Source: Acidimicrobiales bacterium
GTDB lineage: Bacteria; Actinomycetota; Acidimicrobiia; Acidimicrobiales; GCA-2861595
DNA: 52,367 nt
Direction: 5' to 3'
Assembly: GCA_036262515.1 (NCBI GenBank)
Contig: DATAIT010000116.1
Span: forward strand, 1 to 52,367
The notes below the pieces were generated by a model that saw only the letters and a list, made by a program, of their open reading frames with translations, ran no database searches and was not told the DNA's origin. Below are positions 34,064 to 42,226 of this stretch, piece by piece. Every line of letters begins with the position of its first letter. The first letter of the stretch is position 1. A program made the position numbers and the translations under genes.

Positions 34064-34705
34064 TCAGTCGTCGTTGGCGACGGTGGCTACGCCGGTGGTG
34101 TCGGAGATGGTGGCCCCCACCGGGGTGGCCAGCGCCAGGTTGAACGTCTCGGCCGCTTGGACGGCGGTGTCACCCTTGACGGTGACGCTCACCGACGATG
34201 GTGGCCACCGCCGACTTGTCGGCCAACGAGGCGCCGGTGGGCGACGACAGCACCACCCTGAACGTCTCGTCGGCCTCCGGGGCGGTGTCGCCGGTGACGG
34301 CGACGCTGAGCGTCCTCGGCGGGATGCATGCGGCGTTCGTGTAGCAGCTCTGCGGGTGCAGCACCGCATGAGCCGAGCTGGTGACCGAGTCGCCTGCCGC
34401 CGTTCCCTAAGTGCTGGCGCCTCGCCGGCATGTCCGCCCTCCCCCCGGCCGACGGTCGTGGACGGCGGCCGGGGGAGGCGAGCGGGGGTACTTCCAGCCC
34501 GTGATGTCGAGGATCACGCCCATCCCGCTCGAATTGTGCTGGATGGCCACGCAGAAGTGCTTGCCGGTGGCGGCGAACACGCCACTGGTCCATCACGCCC
34601 CAGCCTGATCCGGCGACGGCGGCGGTCGCCGGTCCCACCAGCTGCGATCGCTGCCGCCACGAACACCGTCTTCTTTTGTCCGCCTCGCACGTGCGCCTCC
34701 ACAGG
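34064..34705 (-). pseudogene. Frameshifted C-terminal relic of a Calx-beta surface protein
   Basis: On the minus strand, short coding pieces in different frames add up to a decayed exported protein. One piece reads GKHFCVAIQHNSSGMGVILD followed by ITGWK. Another reads RTLSVAVTGDTAPEADETFR and LADKSAVATIV. After a frame change near 34195, the end reads VTVKGDTAVQAAETFNLALA and GVATVANDD, then a stop. The last two pieces are Calx-beta motifs like those at the end of the neighbouring 1508-residue protein. The bases after the stop (34048-34070) also match those after the intact gene's stop (29374-29396). No complete frame exists. From 34706 to 34861 no gene was found apart from a PHO-like repeat and the ada promoter. 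Confidence 0.7.
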
Positions 34706-34767
34706 CCCTGGTCGTCGTCGACGAGGTTCCCGGATCAAGCTGAGAGGCGGGTTGCCTGCGGCCGGCG

Positions 34768-34789
34768 GTGCGGTTGACACGATGTGAAC
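34768..34789 (-). promoter_or_regulatory. Two-unit PHO-like repeat upstream of the surface-protein relic
   Basis: On the minus strand two adjacent 11-bp units begin GTTCACA and GTCAACC, the same order as the last two units of the pstS box. They point at the decayed gene at 34064-34705. No good -10 was found downstream, so this may be an orphaned site. Confidence 0.35.
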
Positions 34790-34849
34790 GTTCCAGGCGG
34801 CCGGGACATCGGCGGCAAGATGCGGATGGCCTGCGACGACGGGCTGCCG

Positions 34850-34855
34850 TACCTT
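34850..34855 (+). promoter_or_regulatory. TACCTT -10 hexamer, leaderless-type start of ada
   Basis: TACCTT is followed after six bases by ATG 34862, with no ribosome site. This decides the start of the Ada gene. Confidence 0.55.
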
Positions 34856-34861
34856 CGAGGC

Positions 34862-35944
34862 ATGGTGGATGACCCGAGATGGGCGGCCGTGGTGGCACGC
34901 GACGCCGGGTGGGACGGTCGATTCGTCTACGCCGTGCGTTCGACGGGCGTCTATTGCCGGCCGGGGTGCCCGGCTCGTCGCCCGCTCCGGCGGAACGTCG
35001 AGCTCTTCGAGGTTCCCGAGGCGGCCGAGGCGGCCGGGTACCGGGCCTGCCTGCGATGCGGCCCGTCGGCGGGAGGGCGACGGCCCTCCACCCGGGCTGC
35101 CGAGGCCGTCGCCCAGGCCTGCCGGGTGCTGGACGGAGCCGACGAGGCTCCCCTCCTCGCCGAGCTGGCCAGCAAGGTCGGTCTCAGTCCGTACTACCTG
35201 CAGCGGTCCTTCAAGCGGCTGGTGGGCTGCACCCCGCGGCAGTACGCGGCCGCGATGCGTCTCGATCGGGCCAAGGCGGCCATGCGGAACGGGGCAGGCG
35301 TGACGGCGTCGCTGTTCGAGGCCGGCTACGGCTCCAGTCGTGCGTTCTACGAGGAGGCCGCCGGCGCCTTGGGAATGCAGCCTTCCGCCTACCGGCGAGG
35401 CGGAAGCTGCCAGACGATCTCCTACACGACCGTGGACAGCCCGCTGGGGACGTTGCTGGTGGCCGCCACCGGGCGGGGCGTCTGCGCCGTCCGCTTCGTC
35501 GACGGAGACGATGACGGCGACCAGGCCGGGGTCAGGGGCGTCCTCCGCCGGGAGTTCCCGGCCGCCGACCTCCGGCGGGACGACGACGGGTTGCGAGCCA
35601 CGGCCGTGCGCGTGGTGGCGGCCGTGGCCGGAGGGGCCGACGACCTCGAGCTCCCTCTCGACCTGCGCGCCACCGCGTTCCAGCTGCGGGTCTGGCGGGC
35701 CCTTCGGGCCATTCCCCGCGGGGAGACCCGCTCGTACACCGAGGTCGCGGCGTCGATCGGGCAGCCTGCCGCCGTCCGGGCCGTGGCCCGAGCGTGCGCC
35801 ACCAATCCCGTGGCGGTCGTCGTGCCCTGCCATCGCGTGGTCGCGGCCGACGGCACGCTGGCCGGCTATCGCTGGGGAACCGACCGGAAGCAGGCCCTGC
35901 TGGCGATCGAAGGAACGGACGCGGGAGCGGATCTCCGGAGGTGA
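34862..35944 (+). CDS. ada: Bifunctional Ada: DNA methyl phosphotriester/O6-methylguanine repair and regulator
   Basis: This 360-residue protein has the full Ada layout. The N-terminal zinc domain (about 1-75) has the acceptor Cys32 in STGVYCRPGCPARRP and the second Cys pair in YRACLRCGP. The AraC-type helix-turn-helix (about 85-180) includes LSPYYLQRSFKRLVGCTPRQ and FEAGYGSSRAFYE. The C-terminal methyltransferase domain (about 185-350) has active-site Cys323 in VVVPCHRVVA and FQLRVWRALRAIPRGET. It removes methyl groups suicidally and, once methylated, activates adaptive-response genes. It overlaps the MFS transporter gene by one base. The alkylbase glycosylase gene tag lies 16 kb to the right. 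Confidence 0.95.
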   Translation: MVDDPRWAAVVARDAGWDGRFVYAVRSTGVYCRPGCPARRPLRRNVELFEVPEAAEAAGYRACLRCGPSAGGRRPSTRAAEAVAQACRVLDGADEAPLLAELASKVGLSPYYLQRSFKRLVGCTPRQYAAAMRLDRAKAAMRNGAGVTASLFEAGYGSSRAFYEEAAGALGMQPSAYRRGGSCQTISYTTVDSPLGTLLVAATGRGVCAVRFVDGDDDGDQAGVRGVLRREFPAADLRRDDDGLRATAVRVVAAVAGGADDLELPLDLRATAFQLRVWRALRAIPRGETRSYTEVAASIGQPAAVRAVARACATNPVAVVVPCHRVVAADGTLAGYRWGTDRKQALLAIEGTDAGADLRR

Positions 35945-37293
35945 TGCGCCGGCGAGCGCGTCCCAGGCGCCGCCTGGTCGACGGGACGCTGCCGCCGGGT
36001 TCCGGCGACGCGCCGGGGAAGCGGCCACGACGATCCCGCTCCCGCCGGGCCAGGGCCGGCCGGGCGGCCCTGGAGGCCGACTACACCAGGCTGTGGCTGG
36101 CGTCGGCAGTGAGCAACGCCGGGGACGGCGTGTTCGTGGTGGCCCTGCCGCTGGTTGCGGCCACGCTCACCCGCAGCCCTGGGCGCGTGGCTGCGGTGCT
36201 GTTCGCCGGACGGCTCCCCTGGTTGCTGTTGGCGCTGGTGAGCGGGGCACTGGTCGATCGCTGGGACCGCCGCCGGGTCATGTGCGTCGTCGACGCACTG
36301 CGGTGCGCGGGCGTCGGCACCGTGGCGGCAGCCGTCGCCACCGGCGTGGCCACGATCCCTTTGCTGATGGCGAGCGCGTTCCTGCTCGGGGTGGGGGAGA
36401 CCTTGTTCGACAACGCCGCCCAGTCCCTCGTGGCGGTCGTGGTCGGGCGCGACCCCGAGCGCCTGCAGCGCGCCAACGGCCGGCTCCAGGGATCCGAGAT
36501 CGTGGCGAACCAGTTCGCCGGCCCTCCGGCCGGCGGTTTCCTGTTCACCGTCGGCCACGCCGTGCCCTTCCTGGCCGATGCCGCCTCCTTCGCGGTGAGC
36601 TCGGCCCTGATTGCCCGCGTGCGTACGGCCCCTCGGACGCCCGTCGCGACGGAGGCGACCCGACGGCTGCGGACCGAGATCGGGGACGGGCTTCGCTGGT
36701 TGTGGCGCCACCGCCTGCTGCGGACCCTGGGACTGATGGTGGGTGCCATGAACCTCGTGTTCACCGCCGGCGAGTCGGTGCTCGTGCTGTTCGCACAGGA
36801 CGTGCTCGGTGTGGGCCCGGTCGGGTTCGGCATGCTCTCGCTCGGCGGTGCCGCGGGCGGGGTGCTCGCCAGCCTGCTCGGAGGGCGGGTCGTGCGGCGG
36901 CTCGGCGCCGGTCCGACGCTCCTCGGCGCGGCGACCGCGATCGCCCTTGCACAGATCGCCGTCGGCCTGGTGTCCGAGGCCTGGGCCGTGGGGATCCTGT
37001 TCGGGGTGGTCGGTTTCACGACGGTCACCTGGAACGTCCTCACCGTGTCGCTGCGCCAGTCCATCGTGCCCGAGCACCTGCTCGGGCGGGTCAACAGCGT
37101 GTACCGCCTGCTGGCGTGGGGAACGATGCCTGTTGGCGCCGGCGTCGGAGGCCTGCTCGCCACCTGGTTCGGGCTGCGCGGCCCGTTCCTCGTCGGCGGC
37201 GCGTGCCTCCTGCTGCTGCCTCTGGCCGCGGCCGGGGTGGTCAGCAGCGACGCGGTGGCCGCCGCTGGCGCTGTTTCGGACCCACATGCGTGA
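35944..37293 (+). CDS. MFS transporter (DHA3-type exporter)
   Basis: This 449-residue protein has about 12 transmembrane helices beginning near residue 48 (YTRLWLASAVSNAGDGVFVV). The MFS loop motif after helix 2 is GALVDRWDRRRVM, and the second half contains GVLASLLGGRVVRRLGAG. Helix 7 begins near LGLMVGAMNLVFTAGESVLV. The first 45 residues are Arg-rich and cytosolic. The family (enterobactin-exporter-like) expels drugs or small secondary metabolites; the substrate is unknown. ATG 35944 shares one base with the ada stop (TGATG) and is preceded by GGAGG, so it is co-translated with ada, which is unusual and may mean induction by alkylation. Confidence 0.88.
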   Translation: MRRRARPRRRLVDGTLPPGSGDAPGKRPRRSRSRRARAGRAALEADYTRLWLASAVSNAGDGVFVVALPLVAATLTRSPGRVAAVLFAGRLPWLLLALVSGALVDRWDRRRVMCVVDALRCAGVGTVAAAVATGVATIPLLMASAFLLGVGETLFDNAAQSLVAVVVGRDPERLQRANGRLQGSEIVANQFAGPPAGGFLFTVGHAVPFLADAASFAVSSALIARVRTAPRTPVATEATRRLRTEIGDGLRWLWRHRLLRTLGLMVGAMNLVFTAGESVLVLFAQDVLGVGPVGFGMLSLGGAAGGVLASLLGGRVVRRLGAGPTLLGAATAIALAQIAVGLVSEAWAVGILFGVVGFTTVTWNVLTVSLRQSIVPEHLLGRVNSVYRLLAWGTMPVGAGVGGLLATWFGLRGPFLVGGACLLLLPLAAAGVVSSDAVAAAGAVSDPHA

Positions 37294-37394
37294 GCCGCGC
37301 CGGTTGGTGCCCGTGCCGAGCTCCGACCACCGAGGGTGATTTCCGGCGCGGAGTGGGAACAGATCCAGGGGAGCGCTGGAGAGGAGCGGTCGCA

Positions 37395-37850
37395 GTGGAG
37401 ATCAGGATCGGATTGTCACTTCCTCGGGAGGCCCGCACCATCTCCGTCGCCCGCCACATCTGCCGTGAGACGCTCCGCGAGCTCGGCGTGGAAGGTGAGG
37501 GTGTGAGCGACATCGAGGTGGCGCTCACCGAAGCGTGCACGAACGTCCTCGACCACTCCGGCCCGGGCGACGAGTACGACGTCGAGCTGTCTCTCACCGA
37601 CCGACTCTGCGTGATCCGCGTCGTCGACACCGGGCATGGCTTCGACCCGATGGCGACGCCGGCGCCGACGGACGAGCGGGCCGAGAGCGGTCGGGGGATC
37701 CACCTGATGAAGGCCCTGGTGGACTGCGTGCGCTTCGAGTCGCGTCCGGAGGACGGCACCATCGTGCACCTGGAGAAGGAGCTCGCCTTTGTCGAGGGAG
37801 CGCCCGGCCCCATGCTCTCGCTGGGGCGTTCGTCCCGCGACGGGAGCTGA
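37395..37850 (+). CDS. RsbW-like serine kinase / anti-sigma ATPase
   Basis: This 151-residue single-domain GHKL ATPase of the RsbW/SpoIIAB type starts SLPREARTISVARHICRET. It has the N box in DIEVALTEACTNVLDHSG, the G1 box VVDTGHGFDP and the G2 region ERAESGRGIHLMKALVD. Such proteins bind sigma factors and phosphorylate an anti-sigma antagonist. No antagonist or alternative sigma gene is adjacent; the nearest sigma gene is the ECF gene at 5932. GAGAGGAG precedes GTG 37395. It is convergent with the ParA-like gene. Partners are unknown. Confidence 0.88.
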   Translation: MEIRIGLSLPREARTISVARHICRETLRELGVEGEGVSDIEVALTEACTNVLDHSGPGDEYDVELSLTDRLCVIRVVDTGHGFDPMATPAPTDERAESGRGIHLMKALVDCVRFESRPEDGTIVHLEKELAFVEGAPGPMLSLGRSSRDGS

Positions 37851-37910
37851 CGCCTCCCAGCGACGTTCCGGCCGCCGTCCCCTCACGTATCGGGACGAGT
37901 GCGCCTCTCC

Positions 37911-38654
37911 TCAGGGCCAGAGCCGCAGGGCGATCTCGGACCACAGGTCGCGAAACGCCCGGGCCGGGGCCGACGACGGCGCGAAGGCAGCCACCGGGGC
38001 CCGCTCGACGCCCATGCGCTCCACCGCGCTGGCGTTCGGCACGACCGACTTCAGGAAGGCGGGCCAGGCGGCGGCGAGGGCGGAGAGCTGCTCACGATGC
38101 AGCTTCTTCCGGCGGTCGACCATGGTGAAGTGGGGGAGCAGGACCGGTGCGCCGGACAGACCTTCCAAGAAGGCAGCCAGCTGGCTCAGCGTGCGGGCGG
38201 AGAGCGTGGTGGGGATCACGGGGACGAGCAGCGCGGCCGTGGCGCCGAACACGCTCTCGCTGGCCAGGGAGATTCCCGGAGGGCAGTCGAGGAAGGCGAC
38301 GTCGTAGCTCTCGTCGAGCGGCGCCAGCAGGGCGGCGAGCCGCTCGGTCGGTCTCTTGGTGGCGTCGAGGTGAAGGTCGAGGTGACGCAGGGAGAAGTCG
38401 GCCGGCACTATATGGAGGCCCGGGAGGTCGGTGGCCCGCACGTGGGCGGCGAGCTCGCCGCGGGCCCCGACCAGCCGGCTCGTCCCGCCCTTGACCTTGG
38501 GCTTGATCCGGAAGAAGTAGCTGGCCGCTCCCTGCGGGTCGAGGTCCCAGAGCAGGACGCGGGCGCCGGCACGCGACGCCTCGTTGGCCAGGTTCACCGC
38601 CGAGGTGGTCTTCCCGACCCCGCCCTTGATGCTGTACGTGGCGAGGACCCTCAT
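37911..38654 (-). CDS. Orphan ParA-like ATPase next to a CHAD protein
   Basis: This 247-residue ParA/MinD-type ATPase has the deviant Walker A in YSIKGGVGKTTSAVNLA, the switch region LLWDLDPQGAASYFF and the Walker B region YDVAFLDCPPGISLASESV. ParA proteins form nucleoid-bound gradients that segregate plasmids, chromosomes, carboxysomes or chemoreceptors. No ParB gene or parS-like cluster is near. It starts 19 bp after the CHAD gene on the same strand, so both are likely one operon. Since CHAD proteins bind polyphosphate granules, the ATPase may position them (inference). A start at ATG 38654 is required by the Walker A near the N-terminus. Confidence 0.9.
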   Translation of the reverse strand: MRVLATYSIKGGVGKTTSAVNLANEASRAGARVLLWDLDPQGAASYFFRIKPKVKGGTSRLVGARGELAAHVRATDLPGLHIVPADFSLRHLDLHLDATKRPTERLAALLAPLDESYDVAFLDCPPGISLASESVFGATAALLVPVIPTTLSARTLSQLAAFLEGLSGAPVLLPHFTMVDRRKKLHREQLSALAAAWPAFLKSVVPNASAVERMGVERAPVAAFAPSSAPARAFRDLWSEIALRLWP

Positions 38655-38673
38655 GACGACCCCGTCTCTGTCG

Positions 38674-40209
38674 TCATCCGCCCCCCGTCGATCGCAGGAG
38701 GGCAGCGAGCGTCTCCGCCGTGCGCTTCGTGTCGTAGGCGGCGAAGCGCTGGGCGAACTCGTCCCGGGCCGCTCGCCGCCGTCCCTCGAGGCTCTCCGTG
38801 AGCCGCCCCACGGCCACGAGCGTGTCGGGCCCGCAGGATTGCAGGCTCCGGGACATCTCTCGTAGCTGGGTGACGTGCACCTCGGCGTCCTGGTGCTCGC
38901 CGAGGTTGTCCTGGAGAGCCTTCAAGCGCTGGACGAACGCCTTTCGGGCCGGTGGGGCGTACAGGCCGCCGAGGCACTCGAGGAGGTACCGAAGCTTCTT
39001 TGCGTCCTTTCGCAGCTCGTGAAGCTCCTCGGCGGGCGTGCCCGCATCGATGCCTCGTCCGCGGTCGAGCACCTGGGCCTGGGCCCGCTGGATCCGGGCG
39101 CCGGCCACCTTGGCGATGTCGCGGCACGCGTCCTTGGCGCTGCGGTCCACCGCCGGTCGGTCGACCCAGCGGTGCCACCCGGTCAGCAGCTGGCGGTACC
39201 GCGACGACTGCAGCACCTTGGCCAGGGTGGCGTGGGCGGCGGCGCGGCGGGACACGATGTCGTCGAGAACCGGGCCGAGGGCGGCTGCGTCGGCGCCCAG
39301 CGGCGCCACGTAGTCGGCCCACTCGATGACGTAGACGTCGAGGTCACGAGCCGGCCCGGTGGCCTGTCCCAGCCAGCCGAACCCCTCGCGGAACCGCCTG
39401 CGCACCTCGGGCGGCAGCACCCCCCTGGCCTCCGAGAGGACCGAGCGGGTGCGGCGCACGGCCACCCGCAGGTCGTGCAGGAACTCGGGGTCGATGTGGT
39501 CGATCGTGCCGGGCCGGTTGGCGTCGATGGCGGCAGCCAGGTTGGACAGCACCTTGCGGAACGCGTCGAGCGCGGGCTCCCCCGGGTCGAGCGGGACGGT
39601 GGGCGATCCCCGGAACCCGGCAACATCGACGACGAGCGCGCCGGCGACCGCATCGAGCAGGCCGCCGGCGGTCCTTCGCAGCCCCATGGACGACAGGAGC
39701 CGATCCGCTGATTCCGCGTCCTTGGCATAGCCGGCCAGCGGTTCCACGGTGGCCACCCACGCGAATGGCGGAGACGCGAAGCTCTCGACCGTCAGCCGCT
39801 CGGCCACCGAGATGCCGGCGCGGACCTTGCCCGCCGGGTCGCGGCGTACGGCCGTGCGCATCCGGGCCGTCACGGTGAGGACGGGCAGCAGCGCCCGGAC
39901 GTCGAGGACTGCCGCCAGGCGCCGGCGCAGAGGGCCGGCGGGGACGTCGGCTGCAAGGCGCGGTCGCTCGGCCACGGCGACGCGCGCCTCGGTCGGCCCT
40001 CCGCCCCGCAGCACCAGCTCCTGGCCGGCGGACCGGTGCAACTCGAGGCGCAGGCCGGCTGCATGCAGCCGCCCGTCGAACGTGTCGAGCATCGTGCGGG
40101 CCACGGTCGACGAGGACCCGACCGAGAAGCCGGCGGCGACAAGCGCGTCGACGACGGCTGCGGCTCCCAGGTCGGTCGAGGTGAATGACGTGGCGTCCAT
40201 AGCGCGCAT
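38674..40209 (-). CDS. CHAD-domain protein with CYTH-like N-terminus
   Basis: The C-terminal half of this 511-residue protein (about 215-505) is a CHAD domain: helical with conserved His and basic residues, as in FLHDLRVAVRRTRSVLSEA, QATGPARDLDVYVIEW, ELHELRKDAKKLRYLLECLG and LQDNLGEHQDAEVHV. CHAD domains bind polyphosphate and locate to polyphosphate granules. The N-terminal half (about 5-200) resembles a CYTH barrel (MLDTFDGRLHAAGLRLELHR) but lacks the EIERKF metal/phosphate motif, so it is probably not catalytic. The first codon can be ATG 40209 or ATG 40200. It is divergent from a genuine CYTH gene and co-directional with the ParA-like gene. Confidence 0.9.
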   Translation of the reverse strand: MRAMDATSFTSTDLGAAAVVDALVAAGFSVGSSSTVARTMLDTFDGRLHAAGLRLELHRSAGQELVLRGGGPTEARVAVAERPRLAADVPAGPLRRRLAAVLDVRALLPVLTVTARMRTAVRRDPAGKVRAGISVAERLTVESFASPPFAWVATVEPLAGYAKDAESADRLLSSMGLRRTAGGLLDAVAGALVVDVAGFRGSPTVPLDPGEPALDAFRKVLSNLAAAIDANRPGTIDHIDPEFLHDLRVAVRRTRSVLSEARGVLPPEVRRRFREGFGWLGQATGPARDLDVYVIEWADYVAPLGADAAALGPVLDDIVSRRAAAHATLAKVLQSSRYRQLLTGWHRWVDRPAVDRSAKDACRDIAKVAGARIQRAQAQVLDRGRGIDAGTPAEELHELRKDAKKLRYLLECLGGLYAPPARKAFVQRLKALQDNLGEHQDAEVHVTQLREMSRSLQSCGPDTLVAVGRLTESLEGRRRAARDEFAQRFAAYDTKRTAETLAALLRSTGGG

Positions 40210-40248
40210 GTTGTGCGGAAGTCCCGCAGATCACCGAAGCTGGTCGCC

Positions 40249-40713
40249 GTGGCGAACGAGATCGAGCGGAAGTTCGTTGTGGCCGAGCTCCCCGGGGAAG
40301 CTGTGCTGGGACCGGGGAGCAGGTTGCGGCAAGGGTATCTCGCAGAGGACGGGGGCGTGCAGGTGCGCGTGCGCATCACCGAGCACTCCGCCGTCCTGAC
40401 CGTGAAGGCCGGAGGGGGGCTCGTCCGAACCGAGGTCGAGGCGACGATCGCGCTCGACCAGGCGGACGCATTGTGGCCCCATACCGAGGGGCGTCGCGTG
40501 GAGAAGGTACGCCACCGGGTGGCGGTCGGGCATCTGACCGCGGACGTGGACGTGTACGAAGGGCCACTGGCCGGTCTGTGCACGGCCGAGGTCGAGTTCG
40601 CGTCGCCCGACGAGGCCGCCGCCTTCGAGCCGCCCCGGTGGTTCGGTCGCGACGTCACGGAGGAGCCGGGCTGGGACAACGCCTCCCTCGCCCGTCACGG
40701 GAGGCCGGAGTGA
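40249..40713 (+). CDS. CYTH-domain phosphatase/triphosphate-tunnel protein
   Basis: This 154-residue CYTH protein starts with the diagnostic NEIERKFVVAELP and continues with the alternating basic/acidic strands RLRQGYLAEDGGVQVRVRIT, AVLTVKAGG, TEVEATIA, EKVRHRVAVG and AEVEFASPDEAAAF. Triphosphate-tunnel enzymes hydrolyse inorganic triphosphate or other triphosphates, and some bind polyphosphate. GTG 40249 gives the conserved start; an in-frame codon at 40213 adds a basic leader and is less likely. Its placement, divergent from the CHAD gene, supports a link to polyphosphate metabolism. Confidence 0.9.
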   Translation: MANEIERKFVVAELPGEAVLGPGSRLRQGYLAEDGGVQVRVRITEHSAVLTVKAGGGLVRTEVEATIALDQADALWPHTEGRRVEKVRHRVAVGHLTADVDVYEGPLAGLCTAEVEFASPDEAAAFEPPRWFGRDVTEEPGWDNASLARHGRPE

Positions 40714-40839
40714 CGTCCTCGTCGCCCTCCACCACTCCACCGGTCCCGGCTGGCATGGTGGACAGCCGATGACGATCGTTCGCGCTCCGGGACGGCACGC
40801 CGGTCCCGGGGCCGGCCCGAGCTCGCCAGGAGCTGCCCC

Positions 40840-42222
40840 GTGTTGTCGCCATCGGTCCACGACCCTGTGACCGGACCCGGCTCGCTGACCAAGACCGTCG
40901 TCCTCGACACGTCGGTGCTCGTCGCCGAGCCCGGGGCTCTGCACGAGTTCGAGGGCTGCGCGCTGAAGGTTCCCCTCACCGTCATCGAGGAGCTCGACAG
41001 CCTCAAGACGCGCGCCGACGGTGTTGGGCGCACGGCTCGGGATGCGTTGCGCCGCATCGAGGCCCTACGGGTCGAGGCCGGCGGCTCCCTCGTCGAGCCG
41101 GTGGCGCTGCCGCACGGCGGCACGCTGGCGATCGTCCTGAACGGGGTCAACGCCACCGTGCTCGGCGAGCACTACCTCGACGTCGCCGTTCCCGACAACC
41201 GGATCATCGGCGCCGCCCTGGCGCTGCGCGCCGACGGTCACGAGGTCGAGGTGGTGTCGAACGACGCCGCCCTGCGCATCAAGGCCGCCCACCTCGGCCT
41301 GGCCGCCAAGGAGTACGTGCCACTGCCGGCCTACGGGCGCGGCCAGGACTCACCGGGCTGGCGCACCATCAGCGATCTCGAGGGCGCGCTCGTCGACCGC
41401 CTGTTCAGCGCGCGCAGCGTGCCGGTGACCGAGGTGCCGGGCGGCGGGGCCGTTCCCGAGAACGAGTTCGCCGTGCTGCGGGCTGGCCAGCAGTCGGCCC
41501 TCGCTCGCCGCAAGGGAGATCTTCTCTGCCTGCTCCGCCAGGGCCACGAGGCGTTCGACCTCAAACCGCGCAACATCGAGCAGAGGCTGGCCCTCGACCT
41601 GCTGCTCGACCCCGAGGTCTGCGTCGTCGCCCTGGACGGTCCCGCCGGCACGGGGAAGACACTGCTGGCGATCGCCGCCGGTCTCGAGCAGGTGTGGAAC
41701 CACCCTGCCACCCGCCGGTACGAGCGCATGGCGATCTTCCGTCCTGTCGTCGCCGTCGGCCGCCAGGACCTCGGGTACCTGCCCGGCACGCTCGACGAGA
41801 AGCTCGATCCGTGGATGGGCGCCATACATGACGCGGTCGTGGCCATGAGCGACGGCCGGCGAAAGAGCACGGCCGACGAGACCCTCGCCCAGGTCACGGC
41901 GGAGGGGCGGCTCACCATGGAGTCGGTCACGTACCTGCGCGGGCGCTCGCTCCACGGCACCTGGGTGCTGCTCGACGAGGCCCAGAACCTCGAGCCCAGC
42001 CTGGCCAAGACCGTGCTCACGCGGGCGGCGGAAGGCACCAAGGTGGTGTTCACCGGCGACACCAGCCAGATCGACGCCCCGTTCCTGTCCGCCGACAACA
42101 ACGCCATGGCCGTCCTCACCGCCGCCCTGGGCGCCGGCCGCGGCGGTGGGCTGTTCGGCCACATCCGCCTCACCCAGGGCGAGCGCAGTCCGCTGGCGAC
42201 GATGGCGGCTGAGCTGCTGTGA
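40840..42222 (+). CDS. phoH2: PhoH2: PIN-domain RNase fused to PhoH ATPase
   Basis: This 460-residue protein has an N-terminal PIN domain (about 18-150), with acidic residues in VVLDTSVLV, IEELDSL, DNRIIGAAL and VVSNDAALR, and a C-terminal PhoH ATPase (about 240-455). The ATPase carries Walker A LDGPAGTGKTLLA, RPVVAVGRQDLGYLPGTLDE and Walker B TWVLLDEAQNLEPS. Family members act as sequence-specific RNA-unwinding ribonucleases. GTG 40840 is preceded by AGGAG. In mycobacteria phoH2 is preceded by a small antitoxin gene; here only a 33-codon frame at 40769-40870 occupies that place. It is convergent with the Nudix gene. Confidence 0.93.
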   Translation: MLSPSVHDPVTGPGSLTKTVVLDTSVLVAEPGALHEFEGCALKVPLTVIEELDSLKTRADGVGRTARDALRRIEALRVEAGGSLVEPVALPHGGTLAIVLNGVNATVLGEHYLDVAVPDNRIIGAALALRADGHEVEVVSNDAALRIKAAHLGLAAKEYVPLPAYGRGQDSPGWRTISDLEGALVDRLFSARSVPVTEVPGGGAVPENEFAVLRAGQQSALARRKGDLLCLLRQGHEAFDLKPRNIEQRLALDLLLDPEVCVVALDGPAGTGKTLLAIAAGLEQVWNHPATRRYERMAIFRPVVAVGRQDLGYLPGTLDEKLDPWMGAIHDAVVAMSDGRRKSTADETLAQVTAEGRLTMESVTYLRGRSLHGTWVLLDEAQNLEPSLAKTVLTRAAEGTKVVFTGDTSQIDAPFLSADNNAMAVLTAALGAGRGGGLFGHIRLTQGERSPLATMAAELL

Positions 42223-42226
42223 ACGA

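Noticed and set aside
37876-37897. Hairpin CGTCCC/GGGACG between the RsbW-like and ParA-like genes as terminator
   Set aside because: Six base pairs with a ten-base loop and no following T-run is too weak in DNA of this composition.
37294-38700. ParB gene or parS-like sites near the ParA-like gene
   Set aside because: No ParB-like frame and no repeated 16-bp palindrome was seen around the gene.
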